A stretch of DNA of 64,000 nt from Ignavibacteria bacterium UBA2333 (GTDB lineage Bacteria; Bacteroidota; Ignavibacteria; Kapaibacteriales; Kapaibacteriaceae): the NCBI GenBank assembly GCA_002344895.1, contig DDUR01000061.1, forward strand, positions 62,001 through 126,000. The letters are read 5' to 3'. The notes below the pieces were generated by a model, which had not been told where the DNA came from, did not search any database, and was given only the letters and a program-made list of their open reading frames with translations. Positions 54,451 through 63,162 of the stretch are shown piece after piece (position 1 is the stretch's first letter; every line of letters begins with the position of its first letter). The position numbers and the translations under genes were made by a program.

Positions 54451-54866
54451 ACAGGAAAGAAGTACTTCACAAGTACGGTTGTGCCATCCGACGTTGGATA
54501 GAACTCCACAACGTCCGCTAAATGGCGAATGAGAAAAACACCACGTCCTCCCTCTCGAAGGATATTCTCAGGGTCACGAGGGTCGGGTACTGACGCAGGA
54601 TCAAATCCGTGACCTGAGTCGCCGACAAGAAAGACCACGTCACCATCTGTCGTCTGCACGTTTACCGTCACAAACTTTGCCGGATCACAGTCATTTCCAT
54701 GAATGATCGCATTGTTTACCGCTTCGGTCAGCGCTACAAGTGCATCATGATATCGATGAGGTCCGAGCCGATCCAGTTCTACGATCGATCGTAAGAAGGG
54801 CTCTACAAGAGCAATGTTGCCTCGCTCACTATGGAGACGCAGCTGATATGTTCGCGGATGCCCCAT
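54447..54866 (-). CDS. RsbW/SpoIIAB-type ATP-binding regulator (HATPase_c_2)
   Basis: A 139-residue free-standing GHKL ATPase domain: N box ALVALTEAVNNAIIHGND, G1 box LVGDSGHGFDP, and G2-like REGGRGVFLIRHLADVV. Such proteins are anti-sigma-factor kinases that phosphorylate STAS anti-anti-sigma partners. No STAS protein, PP2C phosphatase or sigma factor is in the window, so its partner is elsewhere. ATG 54866 is preferred over TTG 54869. It lies between the outer-membrane protein and the M28 peptidase, with a 4-nt overlap to the latter. Confidence 0.85.
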   Translation of the reverse strand: MGHPRTYQLRLHSERGNIALVEPFLRSIVELDRLGPHRYHDALVALTEAVNNAIIHGNDCDPAKFVTVNVQTTDGDVVFLVGDSGHGFDPASVPDPRDPENILREGGRGVFLIRHLADVVEFYPTSDGTTVLVKYFFPV

Positions 54867-54869
54867 CAA

Positions 54870-56804
54870 TTAGAGCGTAATCCTTGTATGTAGCAGAAGA
54901 TTTGGCAGTTCCGTGCGACCGGTGATATTGACGCGGCGGAACTCATACCAGCCACTGAGAGAAAGCTCCGAACCATTGGGTGTTCGATACGTTATCATCG
55001 TCTCTGGAGCCAACCAATGCAGTGAACTTGTTGGTGAAAGTCCACCCGGTGCGAGGGACTGTTGCTCAAGCATGTATGCCCGAATGCCAGCGCCGACCGT
55101 CCACGACTCCGAGGTGGCCGAGAAGATAAGCATTTTGGCAAGGTACTCAGTAGTCCGAAGTTGCGGAACTTCAGCGAAGTCACCCCATAACAACGAGGCC
55201 TGCTCTGCCCGACGAAGTAGGACGGAACCTGCAAGGTACCATCCAGGAACGAGGTTGATGCGCATCGAGTCGCGATAGGAGATTTGGCGAAGCGAGTATG
55301 AACGTGTTGCACTGCCTGTTTCCTCGAAGTCGTAAACGAAGTAGTTGGCAAGAACTTCAATCCGCGGTGACATCGTGATAACCGACGAGGTAACGTCAAC
55401 TCGCGGCACAAAACGAATAACTCGATTCACAAAGTTCTGGGCCGATCTCTGTGCCTTGATGAATACAAAGTGTACGTTCTGACTTGACAGTGTAAGGGAC
55501 GCCGATAGGACATCTGACATACGTCGAGAATACGTCAGGGCTGCCACGATGCTTAACTCATCACGGTCATCATAGTTCAGATCACTCGGTGTATCGTAAC
55601 GCGTCAGAAAACCGGTGTATTCTGCTTGAAGAGTATCATGCTTTGATGGTGTCCACTTCACGGTCGACACAAACTTTGATGTAAATGTTGTGTTGTCACG
55701 CTGATTTTCCTGAGCTCGAAGTCCGTCCACAATAACGTCATCCACATCAAACACGGTAGAAACTCCGTTTCGTTCATCGCGGCGATACACCGTAGCAACT
55801 GCCGTTGCCATAACGTTCGGCGACGAGTACGTTAGCCCGCCGGATATGTCAACGATAAGTTCGTCGAGACGCCTATCGACAGCCGTAATCGGAACATCGG
55901 CCACAGGCTCTGCATAGGACCGGTCGATTCCATTCATCTGTGCTTGACCAACAGCCGACACAGAAAGACCTGAAGCAATCTCATAGACAATCTCGCCGAC
56001 GGCGGTCAGGCGGCCTTCTCCCCGCGATTCAATAGCTGGCAGAGATCCTGCAGGAGACGTTACGTTCGTGATAAAGTCTCGACGAAGATCTAACCACGTT
56101 GCGCCGAGTTTCAGGTAACTCATTCCATCAATATTTTTTATTACCTCGGCGCGAAGATCCATATCCGTGTTCGTTCTCAGTTCGTCGACACGATTCCAAT
56201 CAGCTAGTCCCGACAGTGACATTTGCCATTCGTCAACGTCAACATTCTGTGCTTTTGCAGTGATCCCTGCAATTGGCCCTGTTGCTGCTACACCTAATTG
56301 TGTTAATCGTTCAACCCCACCTATAGCCTCTGCCGTGACAAAGTCTGACGGTTTCCATCGCACTCCTCCAACACCACCAAGTCTCTCCAACGAACTCAGG
56401 CCAATGTTTCTGTTGTCGCGCGAGAACGACCAGTGAGATCGTACAATTGTTGACCATTGGCTAGAATCAATAGGCATCTCGAGCGAGAGTGTTGTCTCTT
56501 CAACGTCTCGAATGGCCATCGTTTGTGTGCGAACTGCAGTTGAACGAAAAGCGTTTACCCACCGAATATTTACGTACTCCGTTGGAATGTCAACATCCGC
56601 GTTGCCAATCCACACGTAGGTATTGGCAATCTTGTCGAGGCCAACATGGAACCCTGAACCCCATGAAGACGTCGGCGGATGTAACAAAGGCGCAATATGC
56701 TGGGAGCGTGACGTGATGGCAATAAGGCAAAAAACCATGGTTAGGAGCATAGGTCGAATTGACCTACGTCCTTTTACCGTATGGACTTGCTTCATTGTCC
56801 TCAT
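54870..56804 (-). CDS. Outer-membrane beta-barrel-like protein, unknown function
   Basis: Not recognised as a named family. After a signal peptide (about residues 4-35, PMLLTMVFCLIAITSRSQ) the ~640-residue product consists of alternating hydrophobic/polar strands with aromatic girdles (VRTQTMAIRDVEETTLSLEM; TFTSKFVSTVKWTPSKHDTL), and it ends RTELPNLLLHTRITL. These features suggest a large monomeric outer-membrane barrel. The longer frame to 57263 overlaps the divergent kinase gene and looks non-coding, so ATG 56804 (or 56795) is chosen. Cotranscription with the RsbW-like gene is likely (4-nt gap). Confidence 0.65.
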   Translation of the reverse strand: MRTMKQVHTVKGRRSIRPMLLTMVFCLIAITSRSQHIAPLLHPPTSSWGSGFHVGLDKIANTYVWIGNADVDIPTEYVNIRWVNAFRSTAVRTQTMAIRDVEETTLSLEMPIDSSQWSTIVRSHWSFSRDNRNIGLSSLERLGGVGGVRWKPSDFVTAEAIGGVERLTQLGVAATGPIAGITAKAQNVDVDEWQMSLSGLADWNRVDELRTNTDMDLRAEVIKNIDGMSYLKLGATWLDLRRDFITNVTSPAGSLPAIESRGEGRLTAVGEIVYEIASGLSVSAVGQAQMNGIDRSYAEPVADVPITAVDRRLDELIVDISGGLTYSSPNVMATAVATVYRRDERNGVSTVFDVDDVIVDGLRAQENQRDNTTFTSKFVSTVKWTPSKHDTLQAEYTGFLTRYDTPSDLNYDDRDELSIVAALTYSRRMSDVLSASLTLSSQNVHFVFIKAQRSAQNFVNRVIRFVPRVDVTSSVITMSPRIEVLANYFVYDFEETGSATRSYSLRQISYRDSMRINLVPGWYLAGSVLLRRAEQASLLWGDFAEVPQLRTTEYLAKMLIFSATSESWTVGAGIRAYMLEQQSLAPGGLSPTSSLHWLAPETMITYRTPNGSELSLSGWYEFRRVNITGRTELPNLLLHTRITL

Positions 56805-56919
56805 AAACGCGTACGTAATCCTACCGTGTAACAAAACAGGGTGGGAAACGGCCGCATCTCGTAGTATATTGCCACTTGTTCGAACAGCCGGGGAATTGCC
56901 CCACCAGTCTCTGCAGTAG

Positions 56920-58011
56920 ATGACGTCATCACCGCGCACCATACTGCTGCTCGACGCCGACCTTGAACGGAGGGCTTCTACGGCTCGCACCCTCCTCGGA
57001 TACGACGTATCCGTTCTCGTTGCCGGCGACGTCGGGACAGCACAAGCATTGGTACGACACCACCGCCCATCGGCGATTGTGTTGGACTCCTTCTTTCTAT
57101 CGGTGAATGACCTTCGCGAGCGCTTATATATCCATGGCCTGAACGTTGATACGCCATTTGTTGTGCTGGCTGATGACAAAGAGCCACTTGCCGGAACGGA
57201 TATTCCATACGGCGTGATATCACGTCCGTTAACGGATGCCGGCGTACGTTCTTTGTTAGCCATTCAGGGACTGCCCATTGTCGGCGAAACACCACCACTT
57301 GTGCAGCCCGTCGCTCCGCAACCGTCGTTGCTGTATGCGCTGCCCCACGAATATCGCACTCCGCTGACGGACATCATCGGTCAGGCGTCGTACCTGCATG
57401 GACATGCCACCGATAGTGATCCTGATGAGATTCGTGAACTGAGTGCCGAAATTCTTGGTGCTGCTCGCCGCCTCCTGCGCACCACGGACAACTTCCTCAT
57501 GTATGCGCAGATTGAGACGCTTGCCGAAAGTCCGTTGCACGTCGAACGTATGCGACAGGTAACAACTCGAGAGCCAGCGATGGTGATCTATGATGCGGCC
57601 GTGCAACGATCTCTTGCTCACCAACGTCAACAGGATTTGACTCTTGGTCTCGATATTGAAGGCGTTGCTGTCACGATGATGGAACAACATCTCGACAAGG
57701 TTGCAACAGAATTGATTGATAACGCATTGTATTTTTCGCGCCCAGGTACTCCGGTAACGTTTACAGCAACGGCAACAGAACACGATGTGACATTTACCGT
57801 GCGCGATCATGGTGTTGGTATGCACGAACATGAAGTGCTGCAAGTTGGTGCCTACCGCCAGTTCCGTCGAAAGACACAGGAACAACAAGGGATCGGTCTC
57901 GGACTGATTATCGCCAAGCGGCTTGTGGAACTCCACGGCGGTACATTCACCATTTCCTCTGCGCTCGGTCTCGGCACGAGCATTACGTTTACCGTACCTC
58001 GCGCCGCATAG
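56920..58011 (+). CDS. Receiver-histidine kinase hybrid protein
   Basis: The 363-residue soluble protein has an N-terminal receiver-like domain (phospho-acceptor D56 in AIVLDSFFL; the usual KP reads SRPL). A HisKA dimerisation helix follows with H144 in ALPHEYRTPLTDIIG, then a complete HATPase domain: N box ELIDNALYFSRPG, G1 RDHGVGMHE, G2 GIGLGLIIAKRL. It has no membrane segment or sensor domain, so it probably relays a signal received by its receiver. No output regulator is adjacent. Confidence 0.88.
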   Translation: MTSSPRTILLLDADLERRASTARTLLGYDVSVLVAGDVGTAQALVRHHRPSAIVLDSFFLSVNDLRERLYIHGLNVDTPFVVLADDKEPLAGTDIPYGVISRPLTDAGVRSLLAIQGLPIVGETPPLVQPVAPQPSLLYALPHEYRTPLTDIIGQASYLHGHATDSDPDEIRELSAEILGAARRLLRTTDNFLMYAQIETLAESPLHVERMRQVTTREPAMVIYDAAVQRSLAHQRQQDLTLGLDIEGVAVTMMEQHLDKVATELIDNALYFSRPGTPVTFTATATEHDVTFTVRDHGVGMHEHEVLQVGAYRQFRRKTQEQQGIGLGLIIAKRLVELHGGTFTISSALGLGTSITFTVPRAA

Positions 58012-58016
58012 GCAGC

Positions 58017-60365
58017 CTACAATACGTCAAGTCTCGCATAGGCAAGCACGAGCTGCTTCCGCGTTCCATTCGAGAATTGCACGGTCACCTTCGTTTGCTG
58101 CCCAGATCCAGAAAGCGTCAACACTGTTCCAACTCCAAACATGGGATGTTTTACTCGATCTCCCGGACGGATTGTTGTGCCCTCCCCTGTTTGTGAGAAG
58201 GACTCATCAGCTGGAACCTGTGAGTATTCGTTCGATGAGCGCGGCTTCGGTACGTTAAATGCCCGAGGTGTTGACATCGGTGTAGAGGAGTAGCCCCCTT
58301 TGCCCCTTTGCGAGCTCGAATACTGTTGTTGACGATGCTGTTGTGCTTGCTGGTTAAGGGGCTGCGTCGGCGCCGCCGATGGCGTCGCCGAACGCATGGG
58401 GCGCGAACTCGCCGAGAAACAGTCGGCATCAATCTCCGACAGGAACATTGATGGACGCGAGAATACGAGTTCTCCAAATCGATAACGTCGTTCAGCATAA
58501 CTGAGTACGAGTTGCTCGCGAGCGCGCGTTATGCCAACGTAGAATAGCCGACGTTCTTCTTCTTGTTCGCCAATGTCTTGTTCGGCCTTTGCTAACGGAA
58601 ACAGTCCTTGTTCCATCCCCGCAATAACAACAAGTGGGAACTCAAGTCCCTTTGCAGCATGCATTGTCATGAGGGCAATTCGGTTAGAACCGAGTGCCGG
58701 ATCGTCGGCTTCACTGACAAGTGCAATTTGTTCGAGATAGGTTGTTAACGTCAGGTCTGGATCAAGGTCTTCCTGTTCACTAAGATGATCAAGAACACGC
58801 TCAATGTTGTTCCATCGATCGAGTGATTCATCGGTGTCCTGCAGTTTATACATCTGCGGTAGCCCGGTCGATTCGATGTAGTGTTTTGCAAGCTCTGACG
58901 GACTCATCGTTTCAAGAAGTGATCTCGACCGTTCAATGATTCCAATAAAGTCACGGACAGATTGAGCGATCCGTTTCTGGAGTCCAACAACTGAATCAAC
59001 GTCGAGCATAACATCATACAGTGTACGCCCTGACGTTACAGCCGTCTCCTGGAGTCGTTCCAACGACGTCTGACCAATTCCGCGCGCCGGTTCATTAATG
59101 ACGCGAATGATACTTTCGGAATCGGAAGGATTCACGAGCAGGCGCAAGTAGGCGATAGTGTCTTTCACTTCTTTGCGCTTGTAGAAACTCACACCACTGA
59201 CGATGTGATATGCCATGTTATGTCGGCGTAATGCATCCTCGAGTGCCTGCGACTGAGCATTTGTTCGGTAAAGAATGGCAACGTCACGTGATGAGTATCC
59301 GTGATTGTCCATACGTGACCGAATCGTACGAACCACCATGTCGGCCTCTTCGCGATCGTCTCTACAGGACAAAAGGGTGATTTTTTCACCTTCCGGATTC
59401 TCCGTCCAAAGTGACTTCTTGAGCTGTTTAGCGTTGTTTTTGATCACTGCATCGGCAGCCGCAAGAATGACCTTTGTACTGCGGTAGTTCTGCTCAAGCC
59501 GTACGACGGTTGCGTCCGAATAGTCCCGCTCAAAGTCCAGGATATTGCGAATGTCAGCACCCCGCCATCGGTAAATACTCTGCGCATCGTCTCCTACAAC
59601 ACAAATATTACGATGCGCCTTGGCCAACATATTTACAACCTTATACTGAGCCCGGTTGGTATCCTGATACTCATCAACAAGCAGATACCGAAACCTCTGT
59701 TGCCAAGCGGCAAGCACCTGTGGATGATGTTCGAATAGACGGATCATGTTGATAAGAAGATCATCGAAGTCCATGGCATTACTCTGCGCCAGACGTTTCT
59801 CATATTCTTCGTAAATCTGACCCGTCTGTTTTTCAACAATACTATCTGCATTTCTCGCATACTCCTGCCACGACATCATTGAGTTCTTGGCATTACTGAT
59901 CCGACCCCGGACGGCATTGGGTGCAATAACTTGTTGTGAAATTCCTAGCTGACCCATAACCTGTTTGATTGCAGCCGTAGAATCGTCCGTATCATAAATA
60001 GTAAACGACGATGTAAAGCCGAGGTGATCCGCTTCCTTTCTCAGTATTCGAGCAAAGATGCTATGGAACGTTCCCGCCCAAATATTCCGAGCGATATTGG
60101 CCCCAACAAGATGGCCAATACGTTCCTTCATTTCCTGTGCGGCCTTGTTCGTAAAGGTTAACGCAAGGATGTGATCTGGATGCACTCCGGATCGTAGGAG
60201 ATAGGCCATACGATACGTCAGGACACGCGTTTTACCGCTTCCCGCACCAGCAATTATGAGAACAGGGCCGTCGGTGGTACGAACGGCCTGTGCTTGACTG
60301 GGATTAAGACCTTCAAGGAGTGTATCGGCCTGTTGGCCATCAGTGTCGGGAATGAGTCTGAGCAT
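58017..60365 (-). CDS. UvrD/PcrA-type superfamily 1 DNA helicase
   Basis: 3'-5' DNA helicase for repair and replication restart. The 782-residue protein shows Q motif LNPSQAQAV, Walker A IAGAGSGKTRVLTYR, TFTNKAAQEMKERI, Walker B LLVDEYQDTNRAQ, VGDDAQSIYRWRGADI, LEQNYRSTKVIL, and MTMHAAKGLEFPLVVIAGME with VGITRAREQL. The C-terminal Gln/Ser/Pro-rich linker leads to the short PcrA-type C-terminal barrel (DRVKHPMFGVGTVL) that contacts RNA polymerase in PcrA. The linker carries two repeat loci. Confidence 0.93.
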   Translation of the reverse strand: MLRLIPDTDGQQADTLLEGLNPSQAQAVRTTDGPVLIIAGAGSGKTRVLTYRMAYLLRSGVHPDHILALTFTNKAAQEMKERIGHLVGANIARNIWAGTFHSIFARILRKEADHLGFTSSFTIYDTDDSTAAIKQVMGQLGISQQVIAPNAVRGRISNAKNSMMSWQEYARNADSIVEKQTGQIYEEYEKRLAQSNAMDFDDLLINMIRLFEHHPQVLAAWQQRFRYLLVDEYQDTNRAQYKVVNMLAKAHRNICVVGDDAQSIYRWRGADIRNILDFERDYSDATVVRLEQNYRSTKVILAAADAVIKNNAKQLKKSLWTENPEGEKITLLSCRDDREEADMVVRTIRSRMDNHGYSSRDVAILYRTNAQSQALEDALRRHNMAYHIVSGVSFYKRKEVKDTIAYLRLLVNPSDSESIIRVINEPARGIGQTSLERLQETAVTSGRTLYDVMLDVDSVVGLQKRIAQSVRDFIGIIERSRSLLETMSPSELAKHYIESTGLPQMYKLQDTDESLDRWNNIERVLDHLSEQEDLDPDLTLTTYLEQIALVSEADDPALGSNRIALMTMHAAKGLEFPLVVIAGMEQGLFPLAKAEQDIGEQEEERRLFYVGITRAREQLVLSYAERRYRFGELVFSRPSMFLSEIDADCFSASSRPMRSATPSAAPTQPLNQQAQQHRQQQYSSSQRGKGGYSSTPMSTPRAFNVPKPRSSNEYSQVPADESFSQTGEGTTIRPGDRVKHPMFGVGTVLTLSGSGQQTKVTVQFSNGTRKQLVLAYARLDVL
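58293..58309 (+). repeat. Bipartite C-rich repeat copy in the helicase linker
   Basis: GCCCCCTTTGCCCCTTT; encodes QRGKGGYS in the disordered linker. Confidence 0.75.
58356..58402 (+). repeat. Hairpin form of the repeat in the helicase linker
   Basis: AAGGGGC (58356-58362) and ATGGGGC (58396-58402) enclose TGCGTCGGCG (58363-58372) and CGCCGAACGCA (58386-58396), a 10-bp stem with one bulged A and a 13-nt loop. Encodes an Ala/Pro/Ser stretch (SATPSAAPTQPL). It lies 47 bp from a short-form copy of opposite orientation. Confidence 0.7.
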
Positions 60366-60405
60366 GGTGTTGGTGATCTCGGGACAACGCTACGTCCCGG
60401 TCAGA

Positions 60406-61704
60406 TCACCGCACAAACGCAGAGGCGCGGCGCACCGACCCGTCGGGACACAGCAAACTAATGAAGATGTGCCCGATAATGCCGTTCGGAATTTCCACAT
60501 TTTCCCCTGCTTTAGCAGAGATCTCCGTATTGCTCCTGCCAATCGCATCTGTAATCATCAGACGTCCACTGACGTCAGATGGCATGACAATGTGATCACC
60601 AACGACACGCAGGTTCTCCTTACTGTTTGATTCGTCCGTTACGGCTGATACAATTCCGGTGCTAACACGAATGAGCTGTACGCCATCACTCCAGAGACTG
60701 TTTTCTCCATTCGACCACAGCTCAAACGGTAGAGGCGATGACGATCCGTGTCCACGACCGAGATCGGTAACTACTCCTGATTGCAAATGGCGACTTACAT
60801 ATCGATTGTCATTCGTCTTTCCGAAGAGATATCCGCGTAATGATGAGAACCACTGTGTCGAACGATCGCTGAACTTCACGATTTCTTCAGGTTGCATTCC
60901 GGGTTCTTGAATGTAGACGCCAAACGAATCGTCACGATTCCGCACCCGCACGATATTTATCCCATAGTACGTAGCTGTAACATCAAGGATCGACACCGCT
61001 CCAAGTGCTTCAACAACAATTGAATCGAACCTTGTGTCTCCAGCATACCTCCAGCGAATGACGATACCTGGTGTTCCGAGATCATCAAGCTCAACAATGT
61101 GTGCAGTTACGATTCTGCCGCTTCGTACCGTTGATACATATCCCGGGAATGTCTGTCGGCGTGATATCGTTGGTGAAACGCCAAAAAACTGCGATGAATC
61201 CTTCGACTGCGTGAGCGGATACCAAACCATGTCACCATCATAAAATCGCTGATGCGGGAACACGGCAATCCGCTCGTGGAATACGTTGCCTGTCGGTGTC
61301 ACAACTTCCGTTTTTGCCTTCTCCGTACGCGACACAGATGCACGAATCTGCATTTCACCAGCTTCATCCAACACCACCGATGTGTCAGGATCTTCATTTG
61401 CCGTTTCGTGCAACCATGTCTTTCCAGAGTCGAGCGAAATAGCTGACTCAACGCAGAGAAGATTACTTGTCCCACTGACGTCGTAAAAAACGTCAAAACA
61501 CGAGGCGCGTATCACACTTCCGTCGTCAGTACGAACATATCGTGTTGGCCGTGCTTCAGACGTTACGTACGACGGTACAGAGTATACAGTCGTACTGAGG
61601 TTCTCCTGTGCGCCTGCAATATTCGTTGTGGCAAAGACGAGAACTGCAAAAAGGGCAGAACGGCAGAATTCGGAAGTTTTCGCGCCGTAACCAACCGTAA
61701 ACAA
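60406..61704 (-). CDS. Secreted protein of unknown function with possible type IX sorting domain
   Basis: The start is a TTG (61704), 9 nt after the FmdB stop; a signal peptide follows (RSALFAVLVFATTNIAGAQ). The ~400-residue mature part is beta-rich with no named domain. Segments such as SAISLDSGKTWLHE resemble BNR/sialidase-type Asp-box strands, but I see only one clear copy. The last ~70 residues (RLMITDAIGRSNTEISAKAG, EIPNGIIGHIFISLLCPDG) resemble a type A T9SS C-terminal domain, degenerate. It is downstream of trpS-fmdB, probably in one transcript. Confidence 0.6.
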   Translation of the reverse strand: MFTVGYGAKTSEFCRSALFAVLVFATTNIAGAQENLSTTVYSVPSYVTSEARPTRYVRTDDGSVIRASCFDVFYDVSGTSNLLCVESAISLDSGKTWLHETANEDPDTSVVLDEAGEMQIRASVSRTEKAKTEVVTPTGNVFHERIAVFPHQRFYDGDMVWYPLTQSKDSSQFFGVSPTISRRQTFPGYVSTVRSGRIVTAHIVELDDLGTPGIVIRWRYAGDTRFDSIVVEALGAVSILDVTATYYGINIVRVRNRDDSFGVYIQEPGMQPEEIVKFSDRSTQWFSSLRGYLFGKTNDNRYVSRHLQSGVVTDLGRGHGSSSPLPFELWSNGENSLWSDGVQLIRVSTGIVSAVTDESNSKENLRVVGDHIVMPSDVSGRLMITDAIGRSNTEISAKAGENVEIPNGIIGHIFISLLCPDGSVRRASAFVR

Positions 61705-61713
61705 TCGATTACG

Positions 61714-62097
61714 TTACGTCGTCGAAGATGGCTTTGACTTCGTGGGAGTTGATGGTGCTGGTGTTGATGTGGACGACGTCGAAGCGGCGGAACTCGAAGC
61801 AGGTGTTGTAGCCGCCCCAGAATCCCCTGACGACGTCGAAGCACTCTCTGACGACGCTGCTGGCGTTGATGCAGACTTCTCCGCACCACCCTTACGAACG
61901 TAGTCCGTCAGGTAGAATCCTTCTCCCTTGTAGATCACTCCTCCCCCACCACTAATTAAGCGCTCTACGGCCCCCTTGCCCCTTTGCTCAGACTCGCAGA
62001 CTGATTCAAGGCAGGTTGTCAGAGCATCATCCTTCATGGACTGCACAAATTCAAACTGTTTGCCGCATGTCGTGCAGAGGTAGTCATACGTTGGCAT
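61714..62097 (-). CDS. FmdB-family zinc-ribbon protein with altered second knuckle
   Basis: Begins MPTYDYLCTTCGKQFEF, the FmdB/CxxC_CXXC_SSSS signature with the first knuckle C8-x2-C11; RLISGGGGVIYKGEGFYLTDY is the conserved end of the domain. The second knuckle, normally CxxC, reads C29-x4-C34 and is followed by EQRGKGAVE, which the repeat encodes (Q38-A43). A ~60-residue Ser/Thr/Ala/Pro tail ends the protein. Family members are small regulators of uncertain function. Starts 1 nt after the trpS stop. Whether zinc still binds is open. Confidence 0.85.
   Translation of the reverse strand: MPTYDYLCTTCGKQFEFVQSMKDDALTTCLESVCESEQRGKGAVERLISGGGGVIYKGEGFYLTDYVRKGGAEKSASTPAASSESASTSSGDSGAATTPASSSAASTSSTSTPAPSTPTKSKPSSTT
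61970..61985 (+). repeat. Bipartite C-rich repeat copy inside fmdB
   Basis: GCCCCCTTGCCCCTTT; encodes residues 38-43 directly after the second cysteine pair. Confidence 0.75.
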
Positions 62098-62098
62098 G

Positions 62099-63118
62099 TT
62101 ACTTCTCCGTGAGGTCGACAAAACCTGTTTTTTTGTATACTTTTCTTAGAGTTTTACGTGCTCGTCCTCGTGCTGCTTCAGCACCGTCACGAAGTATGGA
62201 CCGGAGGCGTTCTTCATCAGCACGGATCTCAAGGAATCGATCACGTATTGGTGCGATGTAGGACACAAGTGCTTCACCAACTGCTTCCTTAAACGACGCA
62301 TATCCGGTGACGTTGGCGAAACTCGACTCAATCTCTGCAAAACTCTGTCCCGTTGCAACGTTCAGGAGTGACATCAGATTACTGATACCGGGTCGGCCCG
62401 TTTCATCATATCGAATCTCCGAACCAGAATCCGTCACGGCGCGTCGAATCTTCGTCCGTATCTGATCGTCCGTATCCGTCAAAAAGATCGACGCATTTCG
62501 GTTCGGATCGGACTTCGACATTTTTCGCTCCGGTTCTTGAAGCGACATGATTCGGCCACCCACTTCAGGGATAAAGGGATCGGGCACCGTAAATGTTGGC
62601 GAATAGTGATGATTAAACCGCTCAGCAAGATTTCGAGCAAGTTCCAGATGCTGTTTCTGATCCTCACCTACCGGCACAAGATCTGCGTTATACAACAGAA
62701 TGTCGGCAGCCATGAGAATTGGATACGTAAAGAGACCAACATTGATGTTGTCACTATGCCGCTCGGACTTGTCCTTAAACTGCGTCATACGAGAACACTC
62801 ACCCATTCCGGTGAGGCACGTCAGGACCCATGCAAGCTGCGAGTGTTCAGGAACAGTACTCTGAATGAAGATGACACTCTTTTCGGGTTCTACACCGGCG
62901 GCAATGTACATTGCCGCAAGGTCGAGTGTCCGACGTCGTAGATCTGCCGGCACCTGTCGTGCCGTGATGGCATGCTGGTCAACAACGCAAAACAGCGAGT
63001 CAAACTCCGTTTGCAAGCGCACCCAATTACGGAGTGCCCCGGCGATATGGCCGATGGTAAGTTCTCCGGACGGCTGCATGCCCGACAGAATGGTCTTCCG
63101 CTGTGGTACTGATTCCAT
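62099..63118 (-). CDS. trpS: Tryptophanyl-tRNA synthetase
   Basis: Class I aminoacyl-tRNA synthetase charging tRNA-Trp. The 339-residue protein has MQPSGELTIGHIAGAL (HIGH-type motif at residues 21-24), FCVVDQHAIT, YPILMAADILLYNADLVPVG and the KMSKS loop in EPERKMSKSDPN. Length and motifs are normal. It opens the operon trpS-fmdB-secreted protein, with its own promoter 7 nt upstream. Confidence 0.96.
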   Translation of the reverse strand: MESVPQRKTILSGMQPSGELTIGHIAGALRNWVRLQTEFDSLFCVVDQHAITARQVPADLRRRTLDLAAMYIAAGVEPEKSVIFIQSTVPEHSQLAWVLTCLTGMGECSRMTQFKDKSERHSDNINVGLFTYPILMAADILLYNADLVPVGEDQKQHLELARNLAERFNHHYSPTFTVPDPFIPEVGGRIMSLQEPERKMSKSDPNRNASIFLTDTDDQIRTKIRRAVTDSGSEIRYDETGRPGISNLMSLLNVATGQSFAEIESSFANVTGYASFKEAVGEALVSYIAPIRDRFLEIRADEERLRSILRDGAEAARGRARKTLRKVYKKTGFVDLTEK

Positions 63119-63125
63119 AGTTCGG

Positions 63126-63133
63126 CAAAATTA
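63126..63133 (-). promoter_or_regulatory. Promoter -7 box for trpS
   Basis: TAATTTTG, a perfect TAnnTTTG match 7 nt before the trpS ATG. There is no room for a ribosome-binding site. Confidence 0.55.
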
Positions 63134-63162
63134 CACGTCAGGCCATCAACATCATTCGTGCC

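Noticed and set aside
56805..57263. N-terminal extension of the outer-membrane protein
   Set aside because: It overlaps the divergent kinase gene, is rich in Arg/Ser with no pattern, and a normal signal peptide starts at 56804 or 56795.
60382..60399. Inverted repeat before the helicase gene
   Set aside because: GGGAC/GTCCC is short with no T-tract and no clear promoter relation.
811..61985. Repeat copies as G-quadruplex elements
   Set aside because: Each compact copy has only two G-runs; a four-run intramolecular quadruplex is not possible, so this was not proposed as the function.
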